Positions 44,991 through 53,847 of a DNA stretch of 64,000 nucleotides are shown piece after piece. The translations under genes were made by a program, and so were the position numbers. The stretch comes from Bacteroides zhangwenhongii (GTDB lineage: Bacteria; Bacteroidota; Bacteroidia; Bacteroidales; Bacteroidaceae). The stretch spans positions 3,472,001 through 3,536,000 of the forward strand of contig NZ_CP059856.1 of NCBI RefSeq assembly GCF_009193325.2, read 5' to 3'. Positions within the stretch are counted from its first letter, which is position 1, and each line of letters opens with the position of its first letter. The notes under the pieces are model-generated. The model ran no database searches, was not told where the DNA came from, and worked only from the letters and a program-made list of their open reading frames with translations.

Positions 44991-46685
44991 ATGACTAAGA
45001 AGTTGTACTTGCCTTTACTCATGGCAATGGTTGTTGCATTATTCTCTTCTTGCAGCAAAAAAATGGGTCCGCTGTCAGCTGATTACTTCACTGTTACTCC
45101 GCAAGTGCTGGAAGCAGTAGGTGGTAAAGTTCCTGCTACCATCAATGGTAAATTCCCTGAAAAGTATTTCAACAAGAAAGCGGTTGTAGAAGTTACTCCG
45201 GTATTGAAATGGAATGGTGGTGAAGCTAAAGGCCAACCGGCTACTTTCCAAGGTGAAAAGGTGGAAGGTAACGACCAATCTATCTCTTATAAGATGGGTG
45301 GTAGCTACACAATGAAAACCTCTTTTGACTATGTTCCGGAAATGGCTAAGTCCGAGTTATACCTCGAATTCAAGGCTACTATCGGTAAAAAAGAAGTTAC
45401 TATTCCTGCTGTGAAAATAGCTGATGGTGTAATTTCCACTTCAGAATTAGTTAACAATACTTTAGGTAATGCTAATCCTGCATTGGGCGAAGACGCTTTC
45501 CAACGTATCATCAAAGAAAAGCACGATGCCAACATCATGTTCTTGATCCAACAAGCTAACATCCGTTCAAGCGAGTTGAAGACTGCTAAAGAATTCAACA
45601 AAGAAGTTGCTAACGTAAACGAAGCAGCTAACAAGAAGATCAGCAACATCGAAGTATCTGCATACGCTTCTCCAGATGGTGGTGTAAGCTTGAATACTAC
45701 ACTGGCTGAAAACCGTGAGAACAACACTACTAAGATGTTGAACAAAGACCTGAAGAAAGCAAAAATCGATGCTCCGATTGATGCAAAATATACAGCACAG
45801 GACTGGGAAGGTTTCCAAGAACTGGTTTCTAAGTCTAACATTCAAGACAAAGAGTTGATCCTTCGCGTTATTGCAATGTACCAAGATCCTGCTCAAAGAG
45901 AAAGCGAAATCAAAAACATCTCTGCTGTATACAAAGAATTGGCTAACACTATTCTTCCGCAGTTGCGTCGTTCTCGTTTGACTTTGAACTACGAAATCAT
46001 CGGTAAGTCTGACGAAGAAATCGCTAAGTTGGCTTCTTCCAATCCTTCTGAATTGAATATCGAAGAATTGCTGTACGCAGCTACACTGACTAACGATCCT
46101 GCTAAACAAGAAGCTATCTATACTCAAGCTACAAAACAATTCCCGAACGATTACCGTGCTTACAATAACTTGGGTAAATTAGCTTATCAAGCTGGCAACA
46201 TCGATAAAGCTGAATCTTATTTCAAGAAAGCAGCTAACGTAAACGCTTCTCCTGAAGTGAACATGAACTTAGGTTTGGTTTCTTTGATGAAGGGTGACAA
46301 AGCAACTGCAGAAGCTTACTTCGGTAAAGCTGCCGGTACTAAAGAACTTGGCGAATCTATGGGTAACCTGTACATCGCTCAAGGTCAATATGAAAGAGCT
46401 GTAAACTCATTCGGTGACTCTAAGACTAATAGTGCCGCATTGGCTCAGATCTTGGCAAAAGACTACAACAAAGCTAAAAACACTTTGGCTAACGTAGAAA
46501 GACCGGATGCTTACACAGACTACTTGATGGCTGTTTTAGGCGCTAGAACTAACAATTCTTCTATGGTAACAAGCAGCTTGAAGAGCGCAGTTGCTAAAGA
46601 TTCTTCATTGGCTAAGAAAGCAGCTACAGACTTGGAATTTGCAAAATACTTCACAAATGCAGATTTCATGAACATCGTTAAATAA
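44991..46685 (+). CDS. TPR-containing lipoprotein with OmpA-like segment, probably abundant
   Basis: A 564-residue lipoprotein with lipobox FSSC (Cys21). The N-terminal half is beta-rich (about 25-150). A middle segment (about 165-345) holds ASPDGGVSLNTTLAENRENN, which resembles the peptidoglycan-binding OmpA C-terminal pattern with its Asn/Arg pair. TPR-like helices follow (about 360-510, YRAYNNLGKLAYQAGNIDKAESYFKKA, MNLGLVSLMKGDKATAEAYFGKA, broken by turns). Codon choice is very uniform and unlike its neighbours (nearly always GCT, GGT, AAC, AAA or AAG), a sign of high expression. It may link outer membrane and cell wall. It has its own promoter and terminator. Confidence 0.82.
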   Translation: MTKKLYLPLLMAMVVALFSSCSKKMGPLSADYFTVTPQVLEAVGGKVPATINGKFPEKYFNKKAVVEVTPVLKWNGGEAKGQPATFQGEKVEGNDQSISYKMGGSYTMKTSFDYVPEMAKSELYLEFKATIGKKEVTIPAVKIADGVISTSELVNNTLGNANPALGEDAFQRIIKEKHDANIMFLIQQANIRSSELKTAKEFNKEVANVNEAANKKISNIEVSAYASPDGGVSLNTTLAENRENNTTKMLNKDLKKAKIDAPIDAKYTAQDWEGFQELVSKSNIQDKELILRVIAMYQDPAQRESEIKNISAVYKELANTILPQLRRSRLTLNYEIIGKSDEEIAKLASSNPSELNIEELLYAATLTNDPAKQEAIYTQATKQFPNDYRAYNNLGKLAYQAGNIDKAESYFKKAANVNASPEVNMNLGLVSLMKGDKATAEAYFGKAAGTKELGESMGNLYIAQGQYERAVNSFGDSKTNSAALAQILAKDYNKAKNTLANVERPDAYTDYLMAVLGARTNNSSMVTSSLKSAVAKDSSLAKKAATDLEFAKYFTNADFMNIVK

Positions 46686-46712
46686 TAGAATTACCACTCT
46701 ATTTTAAATATT

Positions 46713-46749
46713 AAGAATTGCCTGTCATTACAAATGACGGGCAATTCTT
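46713..46749 (+). terminator. Strong intrinsic terminator after the TPR lipoprotein
   Basis: AAGAATTGCC pairs perfectly with GGCAATTCTT and the inner TGTCAT with ATGACG (one G-T pair), with a short loop and then a run of eight or more T. Confidence 0.9.
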
Positions 46750-46770
46750 TTTTTTATCTGCAAAAAACCG

Positions 46771-46778
46771 TACTTTCG
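46771..46778 (+). promoter_or_regulatory. Putative -7 box of the thioredoxin-fold lipoprotein gene
   Basis: TACTTTCG is one base off TAnnTTTG and lies 19 bases before the ATG at 46798, just behind the terminator of the preceding gene. Confidence 0.4.
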
Positions 46779-46797
46779 CAGAAAAGAAATAAAAGCA

Positions 46798-47868
46798 ATG
46801 AAAAAGAGTAGCATTTTAATCCTCATAGCCATCTGTCTATTCGGTTGCAGCAAGTCTTCTAAGGAAGTAAGCATAACCGGAGAAATCGAAGGATTGGGAA
46901 CAGATACACTTTATCTATACGGTATGGACGAATTGCGCGACCAAATAGATACTATTTTCACCAAAGACGACAAATTCTCTTATTCAACCCCAATAGACAC
47001 TATTACCTCCGCTTTTCTGCTCATTAAGAATCAGATAGAATACCCTATTTTCCTTGATAAAGGGAATAAAATCAAAATAAAGGGAGATACCGGTAGTTTG
47101 GAAGCCCTAACCATCGATGGCAATACATACAATGAAGAATTTACAGCTTTCCAAAAAGAACTGAGCGGTTTAAATAACCCGTCCGAAAAAGATGTGGAAC
47201 AAAAAGCTGAAGAATTCATACAGCAACATCATTCATCTTTCGTAAGCCTCTATTTACTAGATAGATATTTTGTCCAAAAAGAATCTCCGGACTTCAATAA
47301 GATAAAAAAACTAATTGAAGTCATGACAGGAATATTGCAAGATAAATTATATATTGAGAAGTTGAACGAAACCATATCCCAAGCCGAAAAAAACGAAATA
47401 GGGAAATATGCCCCCTTCTTTAGTTTGCCTAATGCCAAAGGAGAAAAAATTACCCGCACATCAGAAGACTTCAAAAAGAAAAACCTTTTAATCAACTTCT
47501 GGGCTTCTTGGGGAGATAGTATATCCAACCGTCGTAACAACAATGAACTAAAGGAACTTTATAAGAAATACAAAAAGAGTAAATATATAGGTATGCTCGG
47601 TGTCTCCTTCGACGTGGACAAAAAAGAATGGAAAGACGCAATAAAACGCGATACGTTAGATTGGGAGCAAGTTTGTGATTTCAGCGGACTTAATTCAGAG
47701 ATTGCCAAACAATATACCATCAAGCAAATTCCCGCAAACATTCTTCTGTCGGCAGACGGAAAAATCCTGGCTAAAAATCTTAGTGGAGAAGAGTTAAAGA
47801 AGAAAATTGAAGAAGTCGTCTCCGCAGCAGAAGAAAAAGATAAGAAAGACAACAAAAAGAAAAAATAA
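46798..47868 (+). CDS. Thioredoxin-fold (TlpA/AhpC-like) lipoprotein with DUF4369 domain, lacking the CxxC cysteines
   Basis: A 356-residue lipoprotein with lipobox FGC (Cys17). An N-terminal DUF4369-like beta domain (about 22-110, SITGEIEGLGTDTLYLYG) is followed by a helical linker and a thioredoxin fold (about 200-335), with the strand LLINFWASW and the cis-Pro motif KQIPANILLSADGKIL. The active site normally reads WASWCGPC; here it is WASWGDSISN, so both cysteines are missing. The codons are clear (TGG GGA GAT AGT), so this is not a misread frame. The protein probably works as a scaffold or binding protein rather than a disulfide reductase. The C-terminus is Lys-rich. It begins the comM operon. 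Confidence 0.85.
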   Translation: MKKSSILILIAICLFGCSKSSKEVSITGEIEGLGTDTLYLYGMDELRDQIDTIFTKDDKFSYSTPIDTITSAFLLIKNQIEYPIFLDKGNKIKIKGDTGSLEALTIDGNTYNEEFTAFQKELSGLNNPSEKDVEQKAEEFIQQHHSSFVSLYLLDRYFVQKESPDFNKIKKLIEVMTGILQDKLYIEKLNETISQAEKNEIGKYAPFFSLPNAKGEKITRTSEDFKKKNLLINFWASWGDSISNRRNNNELKELYKKYKKSKYIGMLGVSFDVDKKEWKDAIKRDTLDWEQVCDFSGLNSEIAKQYTIKQIPANILLSADGKILAKNLSGEELKKKIEEVVSAAEEKDKKDNKKKK

Positions 47869-47881
47869 TCAGTAACCAAAC

Positions 47882-49420
47882 GTGTTAATCAAAGTATTCG
47901 GAGCGGCTGTTCAAGGTATTGATGCAACACTCATCACAATCGAAGTCAACAGCTCGCGTGGCTGTATGTTCTATCTCGTCGGCCTTCCGGATTCTGCGGT
48001 CAAAGAAAGCCATCAACGCATAATTTCCGCTCTCCAAGTTAACGGTTATAAGATACCGACCAGTAATCTGGTAGTCAACATGGCACCCGCAGATATTCGT
48101 AAAGAAGGCTCAGCCTATGATTTACCGCTTGCCATCGGTCTTCTAGGAGCCAACGGCACTATATCTTCTGAAAAATTTCCCCGCTATCTATTAATGGGAG
48201 AGCTAAGTCTCGACGGAAGCATACAACCTATCAAGGGAGCTCTTCCTATTGCGATTAAAGCTCGTGAAGATGGCTTCGAAGGATTAATCATTCCCCAACA
48301 AAATGCCCGAGAAGCTGCCGTAGTCAATCAATTGAAAGTTTATGGTGTCAGCAATATTAAAGAAGTCATCCAATTTTTCAATAATGAGCGAGAATTAGCG
48401 CCAACCATAGTTAATACTCGGGAAGAGTTCTATGCCCAACAAAGTAACTTTGAATTTGACTTTGCCGATGTAAAAGGACAAGAGAATGTGAAAAGAGCCC
48501 TCGAAGTGGCAGCAGCCGGTGGCCACAACTTGATTATGGTAGGTGCACCCGGAAGTGGAAAGTCAATGATGGCAAAAAGATTACCCTCCATCCTTCCTCC
48601 ACTTTCTTTAGGAGAAAGTCTCGAAACAACCAAAATACACTCCGTAGCTGGAAAGCTAAACCGCAATTCATCACTAATAACCCAGCGCCCCTTTCGAGAT
48701 CCACACCACACCATCTCACAAACCGCCATGGTAGGAGGAGGGAGTTTTCCCCAGCCTGGAGAGATAAGCTTAGCTCACAACGGGATCTTATTTCTTGACG
48801 AATTGCCAGAATTTAGTAGAAACGTACTCGAAGTACTACGACAACCGTTGGAAGATAGGCGCATCACCATTTCCCGTGTAAAAAGCAGTATAGATTATCC
48901 TGCCAGCTTCACATTGGTAGCCTCCATGAACCCTTGCCCATGTGGTTATTACAATCACCCGACCAAAGCGTGTGTATGCAGTCCCGGACAAGTGCAGAAA
49001 TACTTGAATAAAATTTCAGGCCCCTTACTTGACCGGATAGATATACAAATTGAAATAATTCCCGTTCCCTTTGATAAGATCTCCGACCAACGGAGAGGAG
49101 AATCCAGTGCCGCTATTCGTGAACGTGTCATCCAAGCACGTCAGATACAAGAAAAACGCTATACTGAGTATTCAGGAATCTACTGCAATGCTCAAATGAA
49201 TAGCAAATTGCTGTCACTATACGCCCAACCGGATGGACAAGGTCTCTCTTTATTAAAGAATGCAATGGACCGTCTAAATCTTTCCGCCCGCGCCTACGAC
49301 CGGATATTGAAGGTAGCACGTACCATTGCCGATCTAGAAGGAAGTGAACAGATACTTTCCGTTCATTTGGCGGAAGCCATAAGTTATCGGAATCTGGATA
49401 GAGAAAATTGGGCAGGATAG
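47882..49420 (+). CDS. comM: YifB/ComM family Mg-chelatase-like AAA ATPase
   Basis: A 512-residue protein starting at GTG (47882), 13 bases after the previous stop; MLIKVFGAAVQGIDATLITIEV is the normal N-terminus of the family. Domains: ChlI-like N-terminal domain (about 1-170), Mg-chelatase AAA core with Walker A GAPGSGKSMMAKRLPS (about 220) and Walker B NGILFLDELPEF, SMNPCPCGYYNHPTKACVCSP (Cys-rich loop), and a C-terminal Mg_chelatase_C domain (about 410-505). ComM is a hexameric helicase that promotes branch migration during natural transformation and recombination; in non-competent species it has a more general DNA-repair role. No terminator is evident right after it. Confidence 0.92.
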   Translation: MLIKVFGAAVQGIDATLITIEVNSSRGCMFYLVGLPDSAVKESHQRIISALQVNGYKIPTSNLVVNMAPADIRKEGSAYDLPLAIGLLGANGTISSEKFPRYLLMGELSLDGSIQPIKGALPIAIKAREDGFEGLIIPQQNAREAAVVNQLKVYGVSNIKEVIQFFNNERELAPTIVNTREEFYAQQSNFEFDFADVKGQENVKRALEVAAAGGHNLIMVGAPGSGKSMMAKRLPSILPPLSLGESLETTKIHSVAGKLNRNSSLITQRPFRDPHHTISQTAMVGGGSFPQPGEISLAHNGILFLDELPEFSRNVLEVLRQPLEDRRITISRVKSSIDYPASFTLVASMNPCPCGYYNHPTKACVCSPGQVQKYLNKISGPLLDRIDIQIEIIPVPFDKISDQRRGESSAAIRERVIQARQIQEKRYTEYSGIYCNAQMNSKLLSLYAQPDGQGLSLLKNAMDRLNLSARAYDRILKVARTIADLEGSEQILSVHLAEAISYRNLDRENWAG

Positions 49421-49470
49421 AGAGTCGTGTCTTGTTAACTCATATTACCTCATTATTCGTATACTATAAT

Positions 49471-49600
49471 TACCGTTTATAAGACATACTCCCGAACGCG
49501 GAGCAAGATAGTACGAATATATTTACAACTTAATATGTAAACTTAGATACCGTTTATAACAAACTTTTGAGTAGTTTATTATAAACGGTATCTGAGTTTA
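49471..49600. repeat. Long hairpin (49538-49600) with a third copy of its arm at 49471-49482
   Basis: TAAACTTAGATACCGTTTATAA-type arms pair over 28 positions (49538-49565 with 49573-49600), with one mismatch and one G-T pair around loop TTTGAGT. TACCGTTTATAA recurs alone at 49471-49482. It lies in the gap between comM and PUL 2. There is no strong T-run on either side, so it is not a typical terminator. Confidence 0.7.
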
Positions 49601-49657
49601 TTAAGAACAATCAAATAGAGAATTCAACTTTATTCATGATTTTTTCACAACAAAAAA

Positions 49658-49687
49658 GGCTGTAACCCCCATAAAGTTTACAGCCTC
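49658..49687 (-). terminator. Terminator of PUL 2 (minus strand)
   Basis: AGGCTGTAA (49658-49666) pairs with TTACAGCCT (49679-49687). On the minus strand the stem is followed by TTTTTTG. It lies about 185 bases downstream of the GH2 stop and should end the PUL 2 transcript. Confidence 0.75.
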
Positions 49688-49747
49688 CATTCTATATAAA
49701 GTCTTTCATCTCCCAGCATTCACTACGGAGAAGAAACATAATTGTCA

Positions 49748-49755
49748 TATCTTTG
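49748..49755 (+). promoter_or_regulatory. Orphan -7-like box facing into PUL 2
   Basis: TATCTTTG on the plus strand fits TAnnTTTG, but no plus-strand gene follows; a transcript from here would run antisense into the 3' end of the GH2 gene. No -33 TTTG is present, so chance occurrence is possible. The rest of the gap 49421-49872 holds no gene that I can support. Confidence 0.3.
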
Positions 49756-49872
49756 CACTATTTTAAAGCTCAAATTCATCTATTTTTCTGTTTATTATTC
49801 CAATTATTTATAACCTTGAAGTACAAATATACATCTTTTTTAGAGCTTTGTCAAGTGTTATATAAAATACTG

Positions 49873-51684
49873 TTACTTCAACACATTACATATTTCAATA
49901 TTCACCTTTTTCAAGCGTTGCTCCTCCAATTTAATCACTTTGCGGTCATACGTCATCAAACCGTTGACTTCTACTTCAACATCCGTAGTCTGTGTATAAA
50001 CAGCGGCAGAAAATCCACGAAAAATCATCTCTTTTAGCATATCAGCATATTTCAAATATTCATCTGTAGCCTCCTTAGAAGTATTAAATTGAATATATCC
50101 CCAATTCCGATTCGGCTCCCAAATATGCTCCTTTAACACCAACCCAATCCCCCCATATTCTCCAAGTACCGTTGCACGTTGGGCATCATACAAATACATT
50201 TCCGGACCCGGATAATTATGTAAGTCAAGCATATCACCACAAGCATAATGATTACCTCCACTGGCAGGATTCACTAAACGGGATGGATCATACTGCTTTG
50301 TCCATTCTGCAATCTCGGAGGTCTTAAATTGTCCCCAGGCTTCGTTAAAAGGTACCCACGTTCCAATGCAAGGATAAGAATAAAGGCAATCAATAATTTC
50401 CTTCCATTCCTTACGAAACATCGCTTCTGATTCAACAGAACGTTTTACCTCTGTTCCCTCAAAATATTTACGATTCTGCCATTCCGGATTCTTGTCACCA
50501 CTCGGCATATCTTGCCATACTATAATACCCAAACGGTCGCAATGTGTATACCAACGTGCTGGTTCCACTTTAATATGCTTACGAATCATATTATATCCAA
50601 AATCTTTTGTTTTCTGGATATCATAAATCAATGCTTCATCTGAAGGAGCTGTATATAAGCCATCAGGCCACCAACCCTGATCTAAAGGACCAAACTGGAA
50701 TAAATCCTTATTATTCAATTGCAAACGTACAATACCATTTCTATCTCGCTTCGTAGAATATTTGCGCATAGCCGCATAACTCTTTACTTTATCAACCAAC
50801 TTATTAGCTGCAAACAAACTAATCTCCATATCATATAAAAAAGGAGAGTCCGGAGACCATAATCTGACACGTGCCGGCATCATAATTTCAACAGGCATAC
50901 CATTAATTGAACTTCCCTTGGCTACCAACTGCTTACCCTCAAATACTTTCACTTCTACTTTATTTGAAGTATTCTTTTCATTTGTTACAATCTCTACAGT
51001 CAGTTTATTCACATCAATATTAGGGGTTGTTTTAAGATTTATAATAGATTGCATAGGTACAGGTTCCAGCCACACAGTCTGCCAAATACCACTGACTGGC
51101 GTATACCATATTCCCCCAGGTTTACTAACCTGTTTTCCCCTAGGTTGAAAACCTTTATCTGTAGGATCCCAAACCTTCACCACTAATTCATTCTCTCCAT
51201 TCAACAAAGCAGGAGTAATATCGAATGAGAAAGGAGTGAAACCACCAGTATGTTGACCAACCTTAACCTGGTTCACCCAAATATCCGTTTTCCAATCAAC
51301 AGCTCCAAAATGTAATAAGACCCTCTTCCCTTTCCACTTAGAAGGAACAGTAAATTTACGTTGATACCATAATTCATTCTTCTCCCCCAACATTTTTCCG
51401 ACTCCAGACAAACTGGATTCTACAGCAAAAGGAACCAAAATCTGTCCATCATATTTCTGTGGGACAGCCTGCCCCAATGGAGAAATGACATAATTCCATA
51501 ATCCGTTCAAGTTCATCCAATCGGTACGTTCCATAATAGGACGTGGGTATTCGGGTAACACGTTCTCTACGTTTATCTTATTTGCCCAGTCTGTCTTAAT
51601 TCTCTCTCCCACCGGTTTCCATTGAGCAAACAGATACGAACAATTAAATAATACGACTAAAAAGAAAATCAAATGTTTCACCAT
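49873..51684 (-). CDS. GH2 glycoside hydrolase (PUL 2)
   Basis: A 603-residue secreted GH2 enzyme. The signal peptide ends near YLFAQ. Domains: sugar-binding jelly roll (about 45-210, YPRPIMERTDWMNLNGLWNY, LWYQRKFTVP, ILVPFAVES), Ig-like (about 215-305), TIM barrel (about 315-595). The acid/base is Glu448 in WVPFNEAWGQ and the nucleophile Glu509 in VLGEYGG. The barrel motif FGYNMIRKHIKVEPARWYTHCDRLG fits beta-galactosidase/beta-glucuronidase-like GH2 members of a Bacteroides subgroup (often annotated as sugar-binding or TIM-barrel GH2). The sugar cleaved cannot be told. It is the last gene of PUL 2 in transcription order and is followed by the terminator at 49658-49687. Confidence 0.9.
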   Translation of the reverse strand: MVKHLIFFLVVLFNCSYLFAQWKPVGERIKTDWANKINVENVLPEYPRPIMERTDWMNLNGLWNYVISPLGQAVPQKYDGQILVPFAVESSLSGVGKMLGEKNELWYQRKFTVPSKWKGKRVLLHFGAVDWKTDIWVNQVKVGQHTGGFTPFSFDITPALLNGENELVVKVWDPTDKGFQPRGKQVSKPGGIWYTPVSGIWQTVWLEPVPMQSIINLKTTPNIDVNKLTVEIVTNEKNTSNKVEVKVFEGKQLVAKGSSINGMPVEIMMPARVRLWSPDSPFLYDMEISLFAANKLVDKVKSYAAMRKYSTKRDRNGIVRLQLNNKDLFQFGPLDQGWWPDGLYTAPSDEALIYDIQKTKDFGYNMIRKHIKVEPARWYTHCDRLGIIVWQDMPSGDKNPEWQNRKYFEGTEVKRSVESEAMFRKEWKEIIDCLYSYPCIGTWVPFNEAWGQFKTSEIAEWTKQYDPSRLVNPASGGNHYACGDMLDLHNYPGPEMYLYDAQRATVLGEYGGIGLVLKEHIWEPNRNWGYIQFNTSKEATDEYLKYADMLKEMIFRGFSAAVYTQTTDVEVEVNGLMTYDRKVIKLEEQRLKKVNIEICNVLK

Positions 51685-51776
51685 TACATTAATATTAAAG
51701 TTTCTAATATAAGATTAGTAAAGTCATTAGAATCTGTAGAAAACTTACTAGCTGATAAATAAGAGCATAATTCAAT

Positions 51777-53819
51777 TTAATCAAGTAAGAATCGTTCAGC
51801 CCGTCCGGGAGTAAACAATTCCCATAAAGAAGCGACCGTCCATCCTGGTGCAAAAATATCATTATAATACCCTTTTCCATTTTTACCATAATCCCAGTTT
51901 GTATGTTGAACGACCTCTGGATAGAAACCGGACTTTGCAACCCCACACAAATATCCTTCATATGGTAATAATTGACGCATAGAAGTAGAAATTACTTCAA
52001 CAAAATTTGCAAAGCGAGGCTCATCATATTCTTCTGATAACCATCGGAGCACAGATGCAAACTCAAAAACAAAAACATCAATATGATTATTTTCGACAGA
52101 AACATTTCCCCATCCACGAGTCTTCAGCCCTATATCACCCAACATCTGTCCTGGTGCAAAAGGCACATCCCATACATAATACCAGGATAAAGCGAAATAA
52201 GCAGCCTTTCTTGTCAAATCAGCATAATGTTTATGTTCTTCTCCCTTAGTAATCAATGAAAGATAATAAGTAGCAGTAGCAGAATAAAGTGAGGCCTCTT
52301 TATCTTCACAATTCGCATCCAACGTAGATGAAAAATAATCAGCCTTAGAGATCAGTTCTTTCTCCAAATAGTCTGCCGTACGCTTTGCACTAATCAAATA
52401 ACGTTTATCTTTAAAATACTTATATCCCATCACTAAAGGCAACGTAGCAGAAGGAGTACTTCCCCCACTTTGGTCAACAATCGTAAAATCATCACGGAAC
52501 TTACGAGGAAAACTACCATCAGGACTCTGCAATTGTAAAAACATATCCAGCATTTTTTTTACACACTGCTCCCATTTAGGGTGCCTTCGTCCACTTGCTT
52601 TCTCATAAGCCAAGAAATGAAGCATAGCATAAATGCCTTCAGACTGACGTCGAATACTATGAATCGGTTCATAATAACCTTTATCAAAATTTACAAACTC
52701 TTTAAAGAAACCCGCTTTAGTAAAGCCATTTTCCAAATAGCTATCAAATATTTTTACGCTATTAGCTTTTAAATCTTCTCGATTACATTGCCAACCATAC
52801 TCCCATGCATTAAATGCATTCAAAAGAACACGACCGACAAAACCAACTTCTGCCTGCCCATTACTTACACAATCTTTTGTTTTTAAGTGTATGCCTGAAT
52901 TATAAATCAAAGGTCGATCTGTAACCAAACTATTGACAAAAAAGCCACTAAGTGTTTCTTTTACATCCGCTATAGAGTGAGGAGTCTTTACTATACACGG
53001 AGCATACGTATCATAGCAATACTCCCACATAGAACGAACAAAGTCAGAAAAATCATCCGCATTCCCCTCCAAAATACTCCAAGTCAACAGAATAGACTCT
53101 CCCTTCTTTAAAAGCTGAAAAGCTGTTACTTCAGGAGCTAAAGTCAGCTTACGAATATAACTCTTAGGGGCCTCCCGATAAGGAAAACCAAAAGAAAGAG
53201 CAGATACTCCATTACGATTCTCAAACCCTGTAAAACCTAAAGAAGTCTTTCCAGCAAGAATGATCTCTCCCTCTTTATGAGTGGCCAACGCATCTGTAGT
53301 AAACTTATCCAACCGATTCACTACAACAAACCGCTTTTCCTTCTCACTAAATATACCTGTCAATGGCGCACTTAATCTATCTTCACGAACCAACCAGCTG
53401 TCTGATGTATGGAATGACGGAGCCTCCTTAGGAGAACGCAGATTGCGACGATACCAAAATCCTGGCATATAGAACAGACAATCATCATGTCGATAAGCTG
53501 TACGCAATTGTTGACTATAATGAAAATACACATCCTGAGCAGCAGTTAGTTGTACCGTCAATTGCGTATGCTCGCCTTGTTCTTCCACTTTATGAAAAAC
53601 CGTTATCGGTAACTTTTCATCCGAACACCATTCATAACTAAAATAACTATCCTTCAGTTCATTGGGACGAAGTTGATAAGATACTGCATCATTTCCAGGA
53701 ACCTTCAGAGATAGTTCAACCTTCACAGTTTCAGGAATATACTTCACTGCTCCCATACAAATAACCGTACTGGTCAAAACCATTGTACAACCCATTATTG
53801 TCCTTAACATCATTCTCAT
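51777..53819 (-). CDS. Secreted protein with probable alpha/alpha-toroid domain, unassigned
   Basis: A 680-residue exported protein with signal peptide MRMMLRTIMGCTMVLTSTV plus ICMG. The N-terminal third (about 25-270) is beta-rich; from about 285 it is a helical repeat region of six-hairpin type (GQAEVGFVGRVLLNAFNAWEYG, RQSEGIYAMLHFLAYEKASG, LQSPDGSFPRKFRDDF, GGSTPSATLPLVMGYKYF, ASLYSATATYYLSL, NNHIDVFVFEFASVLRWL). This resembles glycoside hydrolases or lyases built on the (alpha/alpha)6 fold. Candidate acids include Glu in RQSEG and Asp/Glu in NNHIDVFVFEF. I do not recognise the family. It lies between GH127/146 and GH2 in the PUL 2 transcript, so a glycan-processing role is likely. Confidence 0.7.
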   Translation of the reverse strand: MRMMLRTIMGCTMVLTSTVICMGAVKYIPETVKVELSLKVPGNDAVSYQLRPNELKDSYFSYEWCSDEKLPITVFHKVEEQGEHTQLTVQLTAAQDVYFHYSQQLRTAYRHDDCLFYMPGFWYRRNLRSPKEAPSFHTSDSWLVREDRLSAPLTGIFSEKEKRFVVVNRLDKFTTDALATHKEGEIILAGKTSLGFTGFENRNGVSALSFGFPYREAPKSYIRKLTLAPEVTAFQLLKKGESILLTWSILEGNADDFSDFVRSMWEYCYDTYAPCIVKTPHSIADVKETLSGFFVNSLVTDRPLIYNSGIHLKTKDCVSNGQAEVGFVGRVLLNAFNAWEYGWQCNREDLKANSVKIFDSYLENGFTKAGFFKEFVNFDKGYYEPIHSIRRQSEGIYAMLHFLAYEKASGRRHPKWEQCVKKMLDMFLQLQSPDGSFPRKFRDDFTIVDQSGGSTPSATLPLVMGYKYFKDKRYLISAKRTADYLEKELISKADYFSSTLDANCEDKEASLYSATATYYLSLITKGEEHKHYADLTRKAAYFALSWYYVWDVPFAPGQMLGDIGLKTRGWGNVSVENNHIDVFVFEFASVLRWLSEEYDEPRFANFVEVISTSMRQLLPYEGYLCGVAKSGFYPEVVQHTNWDYGKNGKGYYNDIFAPGWTVASLWELFTPGRAERFLLD

Positions 53820-53847
53820 ACCTACTTATTTTTTTACTACAAATTCA

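Noticed and set aside
49471..49600. Invertible promoter (phase-variable switch)
   Set aside because: The arms of the hairpin are only 7 bases apart, leaving no invertible segment with a promoter; the third copy is a direct repeat of the left arm and only about 70 bases away, and there is no recombinase beside it.
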